NCBI GenBank assembly: GCA_000716465.1
Contig: JNWL01000044.1
Span: 1-48,680, forward strand
Direction: 5' to 3'
DNA length: 48,680 nucleotides
Source of the DNA: Streptomyces bikiniensis
Lineage (GTDB): Bacteria > Actinomycetota > Actinomycetes > Streptomycetales > Streptomycetaceae
Of the stretch, positions 8,272 to 16,798 are shown piece after piece. A program made the position numbers and the translations under genes. Below the pieces are notes generated by a model. It made no database searches and was not told where the DNA came from. It worked only from the letters and a program-made list of their open reading frames with translations. Each line of letters opens with the position of its first letter. Positions within the stretch are counted from its first letter, which is position 1.

Positions 8272-8294
8272 GCCCTCCCGGCTTCCGGGAGGGC
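8272..8294 (+). terminator. Terminator hairpin after beta-galactosidase, second
   Basis: A 10-bp stem (GCCCTCCCGG/CCGGGAGGGC) closed by a 3-nt loop directly follows the first hairpin, giving a tandem terminator. Confidence 0.7.
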
Positions 8295-8542
8295 TTCGCC
8301 GTTCCCCCGGCGGGCGGGGACGCCGGCACCGGGCACACGCGTACGGCGGGCGGCCGCGCCTCGGTGTCCTGGAGGGGATGCTCCTCCGCCGAGGCGTCCC
8401 TCCGTGGCGGGGCGCGTCGACGGGACCGCGTCCGACGGCCTTCCGCGCTCCCGCCCCACCGGTGGGGGACGCCGACCGGACGAACCGGCGCACAGGGCAC
8501 CGCCGTCGGCGTCCGCCCCTGGTCACCCCGGTACGCCACGAG

Positions 8543-8568
8543 GCCCGCCCCCTTCCGCGGGGGCGGGC
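8543..8568 (-). terminator. Terminator hairpin for the minus-strand sugar importer
   Basis: A 10-bp stem (GCCCGCCCCC/GGGGGCGGGC) with a 6-nt loop lies about 25 nt beyond the stop codon of the permease gene that ends at 8594. Confidence 0.7.
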
Positions 8569-8593
8569 TCACCCGTGTGGTGGTTCGTGCCGC

Positions 8594-9622
8594 TCAGTGC
8601 GGGAGTCCGACCGCCCGTTCTCCGTTGCGGCGCTGCTGGATGACCACGGCGGCCACGAGCAGGGCGCCCTGGGCGACGTTCTGCCAGAAGGTGTTGATGC
8701 CCTCGACCGTCAGGCCGTTCTCCAGGGCCCCCAGGAGGGCGACGGCGAGCAGGGTGCCGCCGACCCCTCCCTTGCCGCCCTTGAGCGCGCAGCCGCCGAG
8801 GGCGGCGGCGGTGATGGCCTTGAGTTCGAGGCCCTCGCTGCCGGAGACGGGCTGGCCGGAGCCGGTGCGAGCGGTGAGCAGGATGCCCGCGACGGCGGCG
8901 ACGACGCCGATGAGGGCGTAGACGGCGACGAGGTACTTGTTGATGTTGATGCCGGCCAGACGCGCTGCGGTGTCGTTGCCGCCGATCGCGTAGAGGTTGC
9001 GGCCGATGTCGGTGTACTTGAGCATCACGTGCACGGCGATCGCCACGACGACGAGGATCCAGACCATGACGGGCAGTCCGGCGATCCTGCCGCGGCCGAG
9101 GAAGACGAAGACCGGGTCGTTGAGGACGTAGCCCTGGGCCCGGCCGTCGGACAGGAGCTGGGCGAGGCCCTTGTAGGCGGCGAGTCCGGCGAGGGTGGCG
9201 ATGGTCGGGTTGACGCGGCCGTAGACGATGACGAGGCCGTTGAGGACGCCCACCAGGACGCCGACGCCGACCGCGGCGAGCATGCCGACGAACGCGCTGG
9301 AGCCGGTGCTGGTGAAGACCATGGCACTGACGACCGAGGCGACGCCGACCTGGGAGCCGACGGAGATGTCGAGGCCGCCGCAGATGATGACCACGGTCTG
9401 CACGATGGCGAGAAGGCCGGTGATGGTCGCGGCCTCGGCTATCACCTGGAGGTTGGAGAGGGCGAGGTAGTTCTCGTTGAGGGCCCCGAACAGGCCGAGG
9501 ACGACGACGAGCGCACCGATCAGACTGAGGTTCTGCCCGCCGAGGGCGGCCGGCGCGTAGCGCTTGCGCGCCGTCGGCGTGGCTCCCTCGGTCTCGGTCG
9601 GGGAGGTGGTGGCGGTGGTCAT
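8594..9622 (-). CDS. Monosaccharide ABC transporter permease, RbsC/AraH type
   Basis: A 342-residue inner-membrane permease of the ribose/arabinose/galactose class, with eight to ten hydrophobic helices. It carries family segments such as ICGGLDISVGSQVG, GRVNPTIATLAGL and GSGQPVSGSEGLELKAITAAALGG. The ATG at 9622 overlaps the stop of the upstream ATPase gene by four bases (ATGA), indicating translational coupling. It is the last gene of the unit binding protein, ATPase, permease. The channel imports one sugar together with the AraF-like lipoprotein; galactose or arabinose is likely from the context. Confidence 0.92.
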   Translation of the reverse strand: MTTATTSPTETEGATPTARKRYAPAALGGQNLSLIGALVVVLGLFGALNENYLALSNLQVIAEAATITGLLAIVQTVVIICGGLDISVGSQVGVASVVSAMVFTSTGSSAFVGMLAAVGVGVLVGVLNGLVIVYGRVNPTIATLAGLAAYKGLAQLLSDGRAQGYVLNDPVFVFLGRGRIAGLPVMVWILVVVAIAVHVMLKYTDIGRNLYAIGGNDTAARLAGININKYLVAVYALIGVVAAVAGILLTARTGSGQPVSGSEGLELKAITAAALGGCALKGGKGGVGGTLLAVALLGALENGLTVEGINTFWQNVAQGALLVAAVVIQQRRNGERAVGLPH

Positions 9623-11223
9623 CGGGGGCCTCCATGGGCGGAGTCGGTACGGGGCCGCGCGGCGGCCGGGGTGGGGGCTGTGTCGAGAGGTGCGAGGTCG
9701 TCGGCCATGGCGAGGTTGAGGATCGCTTCCTCGGTGGCCTCGGCCCGGCCGAGTTCGCCGGTCACGCGGCCGCCCTGCATCACCACGATCCGGTCGGCGA
9801 GTCCGAGTACCTCGGGGAGTTCGGAGGAGATCACGAGCAGGGCGACGCCGTCCTGGGCGAGGTCGGCGATGATCCGGTAGATCTCCGCCTTGGCGCCGAT
9901 GTCGATGCCGCGGGTGGGCTCGTCGAGGATCAGGACCTTCGGCCGGCGCAGAAGCCACCGGGCGAGGACGACCTTCTGCTGGTTGCCGCCGGACAGTTTG
10001 CGCACCTCGTGCTCGATGGACGGGGCGCGCACCCTCAGCCGGTCGGAGAAGTCCTGGGCGACGGTCTTCTCCTGGCTGCGGCGGACGAAGCGCATCCGGC
10101 GCAGGCGTTCGAGGCTGACCAGGGAGGTGTTGTCGCGGATGGACCGGTGCAGGAAAAGGGCCTGGGCCTTGCGCTCCTCCGGAGCCAGGCCGATGCCGGC
10201 CCGGATGGCGTCCTTCGGGCTGCGCAGCCGCAGCGGCCGGCCGTTCAGGGTGATCCGGCCGGAACGCAGGGGGCGGTCGCCGGCGAGGGCGAGCCCCAGC
10301 TCCGAGCGGCCTGCGCCCATCAGACCGGCGAGGGCGACCACTTCGCCCGCCCTGACCTCGAGGCTGATGTCGGTGACGTCGTCGGTCGTGACGCCGTCCA
10401 GTCGCAGGACGACGTCGTCCCGTGCGACGTCCTGTCGTACGAAGAGGGAGGAGAGGTCGCGGCCGACCATCATCCGCACGACCTCGCCCTCGGTGGTCGC
10501 GGCGGCGTCGAGGACGCCGGCGGAGGCGCCGTCGCGGAGCACGGCGATGCGGTCGGCGAGCCGGAAGATCTCCTTCATGCGGTGGGAGACGTAGATGATC
10601 GCGATGCCCCGGGCGCGCAGCCGGCCGATGAGGGCGAACAGCGCCTCGGCCTCGTTCTCCGCGAGCGAGGAGGTCGGCTCGTCGAAGGCGATGACCTTGG
10701 CGTCGCCGGTGAGGGCGCGCAGGATCTCCACCAACTGCCTCTGCGCGGGTGTCAGTTCGGACCCGAGCTGTTCCGGGTCGATGACCTTCTCGAAGCCGAG
10801 CCGTGCCAGGTCCGAGGTGATCCTGCGGCTCAGCTCGGCGCGGTCGAGGCGTCGGCCGGCCTTGCGGGGCAGGGATCCGGCGTAGACGTTCTCCGCCACG
10901 GAGACGTGCGGGATGATCTCCGGTTCCTGCGGGATGATGCGGATCCCGGCCCGGCGGGCGTCGTGCGGCGAGGCGAAGGAGACCGGCGCGCCGGAGAGGA
11001 GGACGCGGCCTTCGGTGGGCTGGTGGTCGCCGGTGAGGATCTTCAGCAGCGTGGACTTGCCGGCGCCGTTCTCGCCCATGAGCGCGGTGACCTGCCCGGG
11101 CGGAAAGGTCAGGGTGACGCCGCTGAGGGCTTGGACGGCGCCGAAGCGCTTGGTGACGTTCTCGACGGCGACACCGACACCGGGGGTCGCCTGGGTGGGG
11201 GGTGGGGTGCCGGGTGTGGTCAT
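9619..11223 (-). CDS. Monosaccharide ABC transporter ATPase, RbsA/AraG type (duplicated)
   Basis: A 534-residue protein made of two ATP-binding cassettes in tandem, as in RbsA, AraG and MglA. The first half has an intact Walker A (GENGAGKST, residues 50-58) and Walker B (VIAFDEPTSS). The second has the usual degenerate Walker A (GLMGAGRSE) with a full signature (LSGGNQQK) and Walker B (VLILDEPTRG). The ATG at 11223 (MTTPGTPPP) is preferred over upstream in-frame codons because GAGG lies seven bases before it. It powers the cognate permease, whose gene overlaps its 3' end by four bases. The gap to the upstream binding-protein gene contains a stem-loop that could raise binding-protein mRNA relative to the rest. 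Confidence 0.93.
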   Translation of the reverse strand: MTTPGTPPPTQATPGVGVAVENVTKRFGAVQALSGVTLTFPPGQVTALMGENGAGKSTLLKILTGDHQPTEGRVLLSGAPVSFASPHDARRAGIRIIPQEPEIIPHVSVAENVYAGSLPRKAGRRLDRAELSRRITSDLARLGFEKVIDPEQLGSELTPAQRQLVEILRALTGDAKVIAFDEPTSSLAENEAEALFALIGRLRARGIAIIYVSHRMKEIFRLADRIAVLRDGASAGVLDAAATTEGEVVRMMVGRDLSSLFVRQDVARDDVVLRLDGVTTDDVTDISLEVRAGEVVALAGLMGAGRSELGLALAGDRPLRSGRITLNGRPLRLRSPKDAIRAGIGLAPEERKAQALFLHRSIRDNTSLVSLERLRRMRFVRRSQEKTVAQDFSDRLRVRAPSIEHEVRKLSGGNQQKVVLARWLLRRPKVLILDEPTRGIDIGAKAEIYRIIADLAQDGVALLVISSELPEVLGLADRIVVMQGGRVTGELGRAEATEEAILNLAMADDLAPLDTAPTPAAARPRTDSAHGGPR

Positions 11224-11264
11224 GCTGGCCTCACGTGCTGGAGGGACGGGAAGGGGCGGGGCCG

Positions 11265-11290
11265 CGCGCCGGCGGAAGTGGGCCGGCGCG
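11265..11290 (-). terminator. Intercistronic stem-loop between binding-protein and ATPase genes
   Basis: A 9-bp stem (CGCGCCGGC/GCCGGCGCG) with an 8-nt loop lies in the 185-nt gap. Such structures behind binding-protein genes often stabilise the upstream message or partly terminate; the role here is inferred. Confidence 0.5.
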
Positions 11291-11408
11291 GCGGGCAAGG
11301 CCGGCGGTGGAGGGGAGGGCCGGTGCGGTGGGAGAACCGGGGGTTCGAGGAGGGGGCCGGTGCGGCGGACGGGGGGCGGTACGCCGCACCGGCGTCGAGG
11401 GGCGGCAC

Positions 11409-12464
11409 TCAGCCGCAGGTGACTCCGGCCGACTTCCAGGTGCCGGCGTCGACCATGGTGGTCGGAGCGAAGGCCTCCTTCGGGAACGCCTTGCCGTTCT
11501 TGAGCTTGTCGTACATGGTCTGCACGGCCAGGGCCCCGACGTCCTCGCCGTTGATGAACAGCGCGGCCTTCATGCCGGACGGCTTGCCCGAGCTCCAGTT
11601 CTTGCAGGCGAGGTAGGCGCCGAGGCCCACGCCGATGACGTCGTCGGCCTTGAAGCCGGCGTTCTCCAGCGCGGTCACCCCGCCCTGGACGTTCTCGTCG
11701 TTGCAGCCCCAGACCACCCAGTGCTTGACGTCCGGGTTCGCCGTGACGGTGGCCGCGATCTTGTCCTGTGCGCCGGTGGGGCTGTTGTCCGTGGGGACGT
11801 CGATGTTCTGCACCTTGGCGCCGGCCGCGGCGGCGAAGGCGTCCTTGGCCGCCTCGACGCGGTCGGTGCAGACGGTCACGTCCTGCTTCCAGGCGGAGAT
11901 GGTGCGGGTCTCCGCGGCGTTCCAGCCGGCCTTCTTGAACTCGGCGGCGGCGCGCTTGCCGACCTCACCGCCCATCTGGGCTCCGCTGAAGCCGATCCGG
12001 GGCACGAGAGCGTCGGGGGGACACGAGGACGGGTCCGGTCCGGTCGTGCAGATCTGGTCGTCGGAGGTGAGCAGGGCGACCTTGGCGTCCTTGGCGATCT
12101 GGGCGACCTGAGGGCCCACGGCCGGGTCGGGGACGACGACGATCAGGCCGTTGCTCTTCTGCGAGATCGCCGACTGCGCCTCGCTGATGGTCTTGTTGGC
12201 GTCGGTGCCGAGGTTGACGACCTTCAGGTCGATGCCGAGTTCGTCCGCCTTGGCCTTGGCGCCGGCCGCTTCCCCGACGAAGTACTCCTGGTCGCCCTGC
12301 TTCTGGAGGTACGTCAGGGAGATCTTGCCCTCGACCTTGGCGGCCTCCCCGCCGCCTTCCGGGCCCGCCGCCTGCTGGCCACTGGAGCAGGAGGCGAGTA
12401 CGAGGACGGTGGCCAGTCCCAGTGCGGCCGCCGCCATCGGACGCCGGTGGTGTTCCGTGAACAT
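11409..12464 (-). CDS. AraF-like monosaccharide-binding lipoprotein
   Basis: A 351-residue binding protein with a clean lipobox (VLASC, Cys26) and a mature fold of the arabinose/galactose-binding class. Segments such as IVVVPDPAVG, VALLTSDDQI, DVKHWVVWGCNDENVQGG and FKADDVIGVGLGA line up with E. coli AraF as I remember it, and AraF binds both L-arabinose and D-galactose. It delivers sugar to the ATPase and permease encoded downstream. Four cysteines in the mature part (CTTGPDPSSC, VCTD, WGC, LACK) are unusual and could form disulfides outside the membrane. A long leader separates it from the ROK repressor gene on the same strand. Galactose is the preferred ligand because the divergent operon encodes galactonate catabolism; arabinose remains possible. 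Confidence 0.88.
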   Translation of the reverse strand: MFTEHHRRPMAAAALGLATVLVLASCSSGQQAAGPEGGGEAAKVEGKISLTYLQKQGDQEYFVGEAAGAKAKADELGIDLKVVNLGTDANKTISEAQSAISQKSNGLIVVVPDPAVGPQVAQIAKDAKVALLTSDDQICTTGPDPSSCPPDALVPRIGFSGAQMGGEVGKRAAAEFKKAGWNAAETRTISAWKQDVTVCTDRVEAAKDAFAAAAGAKVQNIDVPTDNSPTGAQDKIAATVTANPDVKHWVVWGCNDENVQGGVTALENAGFKADDVIGVGLGAYLACKNWSSGKPSGMKAALFINGEDVGALAVQTMYDKLKNGKAFPKEAFAPTTMVDAGTWKSAGVTCG

Positions 12465-12850
12465 GTCATTCCCCTTGCCTGGCGGCCGCGCGCGGCCGAC
12501 CGATGCGGCGTGGATCAGGTGGTGTCGCGGAGGTCGCCGCGAGGAGAGGGGAACGACGGTTCCGGTCCGGGCGGACGACCATGCGAGGTGAGCGGCTGGG
12601 GCACTTCAGTAGCGTCGAAGTCACCGCAGCACACCATTAATCAACTAGACACACCACAGAAAAGCGCTGGCCCCACCAAAAGTCAACATCCGAGTCCAGG
12701 CCCCGAGGATCGATACTGCTCCGTTATCGGTGTCGACACGGGCGACAGCGGCCTCCTGCCGCCCGCTTGCTCACCAGCGGGGCATGCCGACCTTCACCGT
12801 CAAGATGTTGAACTTTGTTTGTTCTGCCCCGCGGTCCGGGGAACGCGGCC
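12465..12850 (-). promoter_or_regulatory. Promoter region of the AraF-like importer operon
   Basis: This 386-bp gap has no gene but a markedly AT-richer stretch at about 12,620-12,690. On the minus strand TTGACT is followed by an AT-rich segment ending in GTCTAGTTGATTAATGG. A GTTGAAC heptamer at 12807-12813 is repeated at 14183-14189 beside the ROK start, a candidate ROK-binding element. Confidence 0.45.
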
Positions 12851-14137
12851 TCAGCGAGAGTGACCGGGAAGCCGCCTGTCATCGCGTCCCTCGGCACGAG
12901 CCCTGGCCGCACGGGTGCGGCTCACCGGGCCGAAGACCTCGCGGTCGTTGAGGAAACCCTCGAACGCCAGGGCGGCCGCGCCCCGGCTCACCGCGTCGTG
13001 CGGCAGCGAACTGAGCCTGAGCGTGACGGCGCGGAGGGGCGGGGCGAGGGTGTGGCCGGCCAGAGCCGCCCTCGTCTCGGCGAGGAGACGTTCGCCGAGG
13101 TGCGCGGCGACCTGGTCGCCGAGGACGAGCGTCTCGGGGTTGAGGATGTTCACCAGGTTGCCGAGCGCCGCCCCCAGATAGGCGGCGGTCCGCCCGATCA
13201 CCGCGACGGCGACCGGATCGTCCTTCGCCGCCCGGGCGGCGAGGCCGGTGAGCAGCGACGCCGCGATGTCGTCGGCTTCGGCGAGCAAGGGGTCGTCAGG
13301 GGCGAGCGAGCGGAGGGTCTCGGCGATGCCGGCGGTCCCCACGTACGCCTCGACGCAGCCGAGGTTGCCGCAGCGGCACCGTCGGCCCTCGAAGACCAGG
13401 CAACTGTGCCCCCACTCCCCCGCACTGTTCGTGGCACCGCGGTAGAGCGTGCCGTCCAGGGCGAGACCGGCCCCGACGCCGGAGCGGAGCATCACGACGA
13501 CGAGGTTGTCGACGTCCCGCCCGGCGCCGAACCACATCTCGGCGAGGGCACTGGCCTTGAGCGGGTTGTCCAGGTGGACCGGGAGCCCGAGGCGGTCGGC
13601 CAGGCGGTCCCGCATCGGCACGTCCCGCCAGGCCCAGTAGGGGGAGTAGGCCGAGACTCCCCGCTCCCGCTCGACGAGCCCGGGGAGGCTGATGCCGACC
13701 CCCAGGACACGGGAGCGGGGGGACTCCGCGGCGGCGAGGACGGCGTCCGCGCCCGCCCCGATCAGATCGGCGATCTGATCGGGGGTCACGTCCCCCGGGG
13801 TGACGGGCCTTTCGTCGACGGCCATCTTTCCGAGCGCCAGGTCGAACAGCTCGGTGCGGACGGAGGTCTCGCCGACGTCCACGCCGACGAGGGTGCCCCG
13901 GTCCGCGTTGAGGGCGAGCAACGCACGCGGGCGGCCACCGCCGGACTCCGCGTGTCCCGCCTCGACCAGTACGCCCTCGTCGATCAGTTCGGAGGTGAGA
14001 TTGGAGACGGTCGCGAACGAGAGCGCCGTTTCGGAGGCGAGGTCCTGCCGCGTCCGGGGCCCGGCGGAGGCGTGGAACCGGCGCAGCACCTCGAACCGGT
14101 TGAGGCGCCTGATGTCCTGAGCACTGCGGTTCGCCAC
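12851..14137 (-). CDS. ROK-family transcriptional repressor (NagC/XylR type)
   Basis: A 428-residue regulator with an N-terminal winged HTH (about residues 8-75, RFHASAGPRTRQDLASETALSFATVSNLTSELIDEG) and a ROK sugar-kinase-like sensor. The zinc motif GHSCLVFEGRRCRCGNLGCVE is complete, giving His244, Cys254, Cys256 and Cys261. GTG at 14137 is chosen as start because AGGGAGG lies six bases upstream; the frame stays open to a TTG at 14191 without such a site. The gene diverges from the lactonase-to-dehydratase operon and precedes the AraF-like importer on its own strand. It is therefore well placed to control both uptake and catabolism of one monosaccharide. The effector is probably that sugar or a pathway intermediate. 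Confidence 0.9.
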   Translation of the reverse strand: MANRSAQDIRRLNRFEVLRRFHASAGPRTRQDLASETALSFATVSNLTSELIDEGVLVEAGHAESGGGRPRALLALNADRGTLVGVDVGETSVRTELFDLALGKMAVDERPVTPGDVTPDQIADLIGAGADAVLAAAESPRSRVLGVGISLPGLVERERGVSAYSPYWAWRDVPMRDRLADRLGLPVHLDNPLKASALAEMWFGAGRDVDNLVVVMLRSGVGAGLALDGTLYRGATNSAGEWGHSCLVFEGRRCRCGNLGCVEAYVGTAGIAETLRSLAPDDPLLAEADDIAASLLTGLAARAAKDDPVAVAVIGRTAAYLGAALGNLVNILNPETLVLGDQVAAHLGERLLAETRAALAGHTLAPPLRAVTLRLSSLPHDAVSRGAAALAFEGFLNDREVFGPVSRTRAARARAEGRDDRRLPGHSR

Positions 14138-14258
14138 GGTCCGCCTCCCTGGGGCCCACGCCCTCGTGGGCTTCCTCCAACGGTTGAACAATGTACTCCA
14201 TCCACTATTTACAACAGTTAGAGGAACCGTTAGCTTTCACCGCGGAAGGGACTCTCAC
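14138..14258. promoter_or_regulatory. Divergent promoter region, ROK repressor and galactonate operon
   Basis: A 121-bp region, AT-richer than its surroundings. It includes CTATTTACAACAGTTAG (14205-14221) and GTTGAAC (14183-14189). A ROK operator is expected here; the exact site is not proven. GGAAGGG at 14244-14250 is the ribosome site of the lactonase gene. Confidence 0.5.
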
Positions 14259-15179
14259 ATGCACCGAATAACAGCCCTGCCCTGCGCACCCGCCCCCGGA
14301 AGGCTTTCCGAGGGCCCGGTCTGGGATCACCGCTCACAAGAACTCCTCTGGGTCGACATCACCGCCGGGCTCGTCCACCGCGGGGTCCTCACGCAGCGGG
14401 GCGACGGCAGCGGTCTGCCCGACATCGCCGTGCGCGAGTCCCTCGACCTCGGCGTGACCGTAGGCGCCGTCCTTCCCGCCTGGAGCGGTGCGCTGCTCGC
14501 CGCGGCCGGCACCTCGATCCTGGGCCTGGGGCCGGAGAGGACCGCGACGATCGCCACGCTGCCGGAGCGCACCGACCACGTCCGGCGGCGGTTCAACGAC
14601 GCCGCCTGCGACCCCTTCGGCCGGCTCTTCGCCGGAACCATGGCCCTGGGCGCCGACCCCGGCGCGGGGACGCTCTACCGCCTCGACCGGACCGGCCTCA
14701 CTCCCGTCGTCGACCCGGTCACGATCTCCAACGGTCTGGGGTGGAGCCCCGACGGCCGGCTCCTCTACTACGCCGACAGCCCCACCCGCCGGGTGGACGT
14801 GTACGACTACGACCTCGTCACGGGTACCCCCTCGAACCGCCGGCCCTTCGTACGTCTCGACCGCGGTGTGCCCGACGGGCTGACCGTCGACGCCCGCGGA
14901 AACGTCTGGGTGGCGGTCTGGGGTGCCGGTGAGGTCCGCGCCTTCGCCCCGGACGGGGCCCTCCTCACGGTGGTCGAGGTCCCCACCTCGCACGTCTCCA
15001 GCTGCGCCTTCGCCGGACCCGCGCTGGACATCCTGGTGATCACCACCGCGCGGGAGGAACTCGCTCCGGACCGACTGCGCACGCAGCGGGACGCCGGACG
15101 CCTCTTCGTCTGCCGGCCCGGTGCCGTCGGCCAGACCCCGCACCTGTACGAAGACCTCACGACGGAGCACACCCCATGA
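14259..15179 (+). CDS. SMP-30/gluconolactonase-family sugar lactonase
   Basis: A 306-residue six-bladed propeller hydrolase that opens aldonolactones to aldonic acids. Metal-site residues of the family are visible: Glu18 in LSEGPVW, Asn in RRFNDAACDPFGR, Asn in ISNGLGWSPDG and Asp in VPDGLTVD. The ATG at 14259 is supported by GGAAGGG eight bases upstream. It is the first gene of a five-gene operon, and its stop codon overlaps the next start by four bases. Given the dehydratase downstream, the substrate is most likely D-galactono-lactone made by the SDR dehydrogenase of the same operon. Confidence 0.9.
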   Translation: MHRITALPCAPAPGRLSEGPVWDHRSQELLWVDITAGLVHRGVLTQRGDGSGLPDIAVRESLDLGVTVGAVLPAWSGALLAAAGTSILGLGPERTATIATLPERTDHVRRRFNDAACDPFGRLFAGTMALGADPGAGTLYRLDRTGLTPVVDPVTISNGLGWSPDGRLLYYADSPTRRVDVYDYDLVTGTPSNRRPFVRLDRGVPDGLTVDARGNVWVAVWGAGEVRAFAPDGALLTVVEVPTSHVSSCAFAGPALDILVITTAREELAPDRLRTQRDAGRLFVCRPGAVGQTPHLYEDLTTEHTP

Positions 15180-15814
15180 CCTCGCTCACGACCGCCCTCG
15201 CCACGACTCCCGTGGTGGCGATCCTCCGATCCGGTTCCGCCGCCCGCTTCCCTGAAGTCGCCGAAGTCCTGTGCGCACAAGGCGTGCGGGCCGTGGAGTT
15301 CACCCTCACGACCCCGGGCGTCCTGGACGTGTTGAGCGAGTTCTCCCAGGCCCTCCCCGATGGCCTCGCCCTGGGGGCGGGCACGGTCACCACGCCCCGG
15401 CAGGCCGAACAGGCCGTCGCCGCCGGCGCCCGCTACCTCATCACCCCCGCCGTCTCCGCCGACGTCATCAGGGAGGCCCGCCACCTCGGAGTACCGGTCC
15501 TCCCGGGGGCCGTCACCCCGACCGAGATCCTCAGCGCCTGGCAGGAAGGCGCCACGATGGTCAAGCTCTTCCCGGCCTCCTTCACCGGCGGTCCCGCGTA
15601 CGTCCGCGCGCTGCGGGCTCCTCTGCCCCACGTGCCCCTCGTGCCCACCGGGGGCATATCGGTCGAGGAGGCGCCCGCCTACGTCGCGGCCGGCGCCCAG
15701 GCCGTCGGCATGGGCAGCCCCCTCGTGGGAGACGCGTGCGAGGGCGGCGACCTCGACGCCCTGCGTGAGCGCGCCGCTCGCCTCGTCTCGTCCCTCGCGG
15801 GAGCCCGGCGATGA
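15176..15814 (+). CDS. 2-dehydro-3-deoxy-6-phospho-aldonate aldolase (KDPG/KDPGal family)
   Basis: A 212-residue class I aldolase, full length for the Eda/DgoA family. The Schiff-base lysine is Lys130 in MVKLFPA, and the general acid/base glutamate is Glu41 in AVEFTLTTPG. The phosphate-binding part includes GAGTVTT and VPTGGIS. It cleaves the phosphorylated 2-keto-3-deoxy sugar acid to pyruvate and glyceraldehyde 3-phosphate. The start overlaps the lactonase stop (ATGA), and its own stop overlaps the kinase start in the same way. With a D-galactonate dehydratase in the operon, the physiological substrate should be 2-keto-3-deoxy-6-phosphogalactonate, making this a functional DgoA. KDPG activity cannot be excluded. 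Confidence 0.92.
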   Translation: MTSLTTALATTPVVAILRSGSAARFPEVAEVLCAQGVRAVEFTLTTPGVLDVLSEFSQALPDGLALGAGTVTTPRQAEQAVAAGARYLITPAVSADVIREARHLGVPVLPGAVTPTEILSAWQEGATMVKLFPASFTGGPAYVRALRAPLPHVPLVPTGGISVEEAPAYVAAGAQAVGMGSPLVGDACEGGDLDALRERAARLVSSLAGARR

Positions 15815-16752
15815 CCGACCTCGTGACTCTGGGAGAGGCGATGCTCGCCGTCTCCCTCAGCGAAGCGGGTCCCCTCTTTCCCGGAGCGACCGCTCGCCTG
15901 TCGTTCGCCGGGGCCGAGGCGACCGTGGCCATCGGAGTCTGCCGTCAGGGCCACCGCGCCACCTGGACCGGCGTCGTCGGCGCGGACGCGGCGGGGACGA
16001 TGATCCTCACCGCCCTGCGCGCCGAAGGCGTCGACGCCACCCACGTGCGCGTCGACCCTTCCTTGCCCACCGGCCTGATGCTCCGCCAGCGCCGCACCTC
16101 CGACCGCATCCTGGCCTCCTACTACCGCAAGGGCCAGGCCGGAGCCGGCCTGAGCCCCGGGGACGTCGACCCGGACCTCGTCGCCGGCGCCCGCATCCTG
16201 CACGTCACCGGCATCACGCCGGCGTTGGGGCCCGGCCCGCTGGAAGCGGTCCGCCACGCCGTGGCCGCCGCCCGGACCGCGGGGACCACCGTCTCGCTGG
16301 ACGTCAACTACCGCAGCATGCTGTGGTCTCCCGCAGAGGCCGCGGCGGTCCTCCGGCCGCTCGTGCGGGAGGCGGACATCGTCTTCGCCGGTCTCGACGA
16401 GGCGGGGCTGCTGGTGGAGGCGGCGGGCGCGGCCCCCGCCGCCCGGGCGCTCGCGGAGCTCGGCCCTCGGCAGTGCGTGATCAAGCTCGGTGCCGACGGC
16501 GCCCTCGCGCTCGTCGACGACGAGGTCTTCGTCCAGGCACCCGTCCCGGTCACAGCCGTCGACCCCCTCGGAGCGGGCGACTCCTTCGTCGCCGGCTACC
16601 TGTCGGGCCTCCTGGACGGCGCCGCCCCGGCCGAGAGGCTGCGTACCGCCGCGATCTGCGGCGCGTTCTCCGTATCCGTGCCGGGCGACTGGGAGGGACT
16701 TCCCCGCCGCGCGGAGGGCTCGCTCCTCACGGGAGACGACATCCGGCGCTGA
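15811..16752 (+). CDS. PfkB-family 2-keto-3-deoxy-sugar-acid kinase
   Basis: A 313-residue ribokinase-like enzyme that phosphorylates 2-keto-3-deoxygluconate or -galactonate. The PfkB C-terminal signature DPLGAGDSFVAGYLSGLL contains the catalytic base Asp257 and the anion hole. The N-terminal region has the substrate motif FAGAEATVAIG. The YYRKGQAGAGLSPGDVD segment (about 104-120) is typical of KdgK proteins. It overlaps the aldolase stop by four bases. DgoK of enteric bacteria belongs to another fold, so a PfkB enzyme doing the DgoK step would be a non-orthologous replacement. The assignment to galactonate catabolism rests on operon position. Confidence 0.9.
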   Translation: MTDLVTLGEAMLAVSLSEAGPLFPGATARLSFAGAEATVAIGVCRQGHRATWTGVVGADAAGTMILTALRAEGVDATHVRVDPSLPTGLMLRQRRTSDRILASYYRKGQAGAGLSPGDVDPDLVAGARILHVTGITPALGPGPLEAVRHAVAAARTAGTTVSLDVNYRSMLWSPAEAAAVLRPLVREADIVFAGLDEAGLLVEAAGAAPAARALAELGPRQCVIKLGADGALALVDDEVFVQAPVPVTAVDPLGAGDSFVAGYLSGLLDGAAPAERLRTAAICGAFSVSVPGDWEGLPRRAEGSLLTGDDIRR

Positions 16753-16798
16753 CGGTGCCACCCGTCCGCCCCGGTCCAGAACCAGAAGGGACCATCCC

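Larger units (their letters stand above)
8206..8593. other. Convergent intergenic region with three hairpins
   Basis: No gene is supported in this 388-bp stretch between convergent transcription units. It contains three strong hairpins listed separately. Between about 8300 and 8540 I see only unstructured GC-rich sequence. Confidence 0.6.

Noticed and set aside
8378..9880. 500-codon plus-strand frame opposite the sugar permease
   Set aside because: It is the antisense of a clear permease gene, with Asp/Glu/Gly-rich low-complexity translation and no recognisable motif.
9634..11616. 660-codon plus-strand frame opposite the ATPase
   Set aside because: Antisense shadow of a well-conserved two-domain ATPase; its composition reflects codon-position GC bias.
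14138..14191. Extended ROK repressor start at TTG 14191
   Set aside because: No ribosome site; GTG 14137 has AGGGAGG at ideal spacing and homology starts after it.
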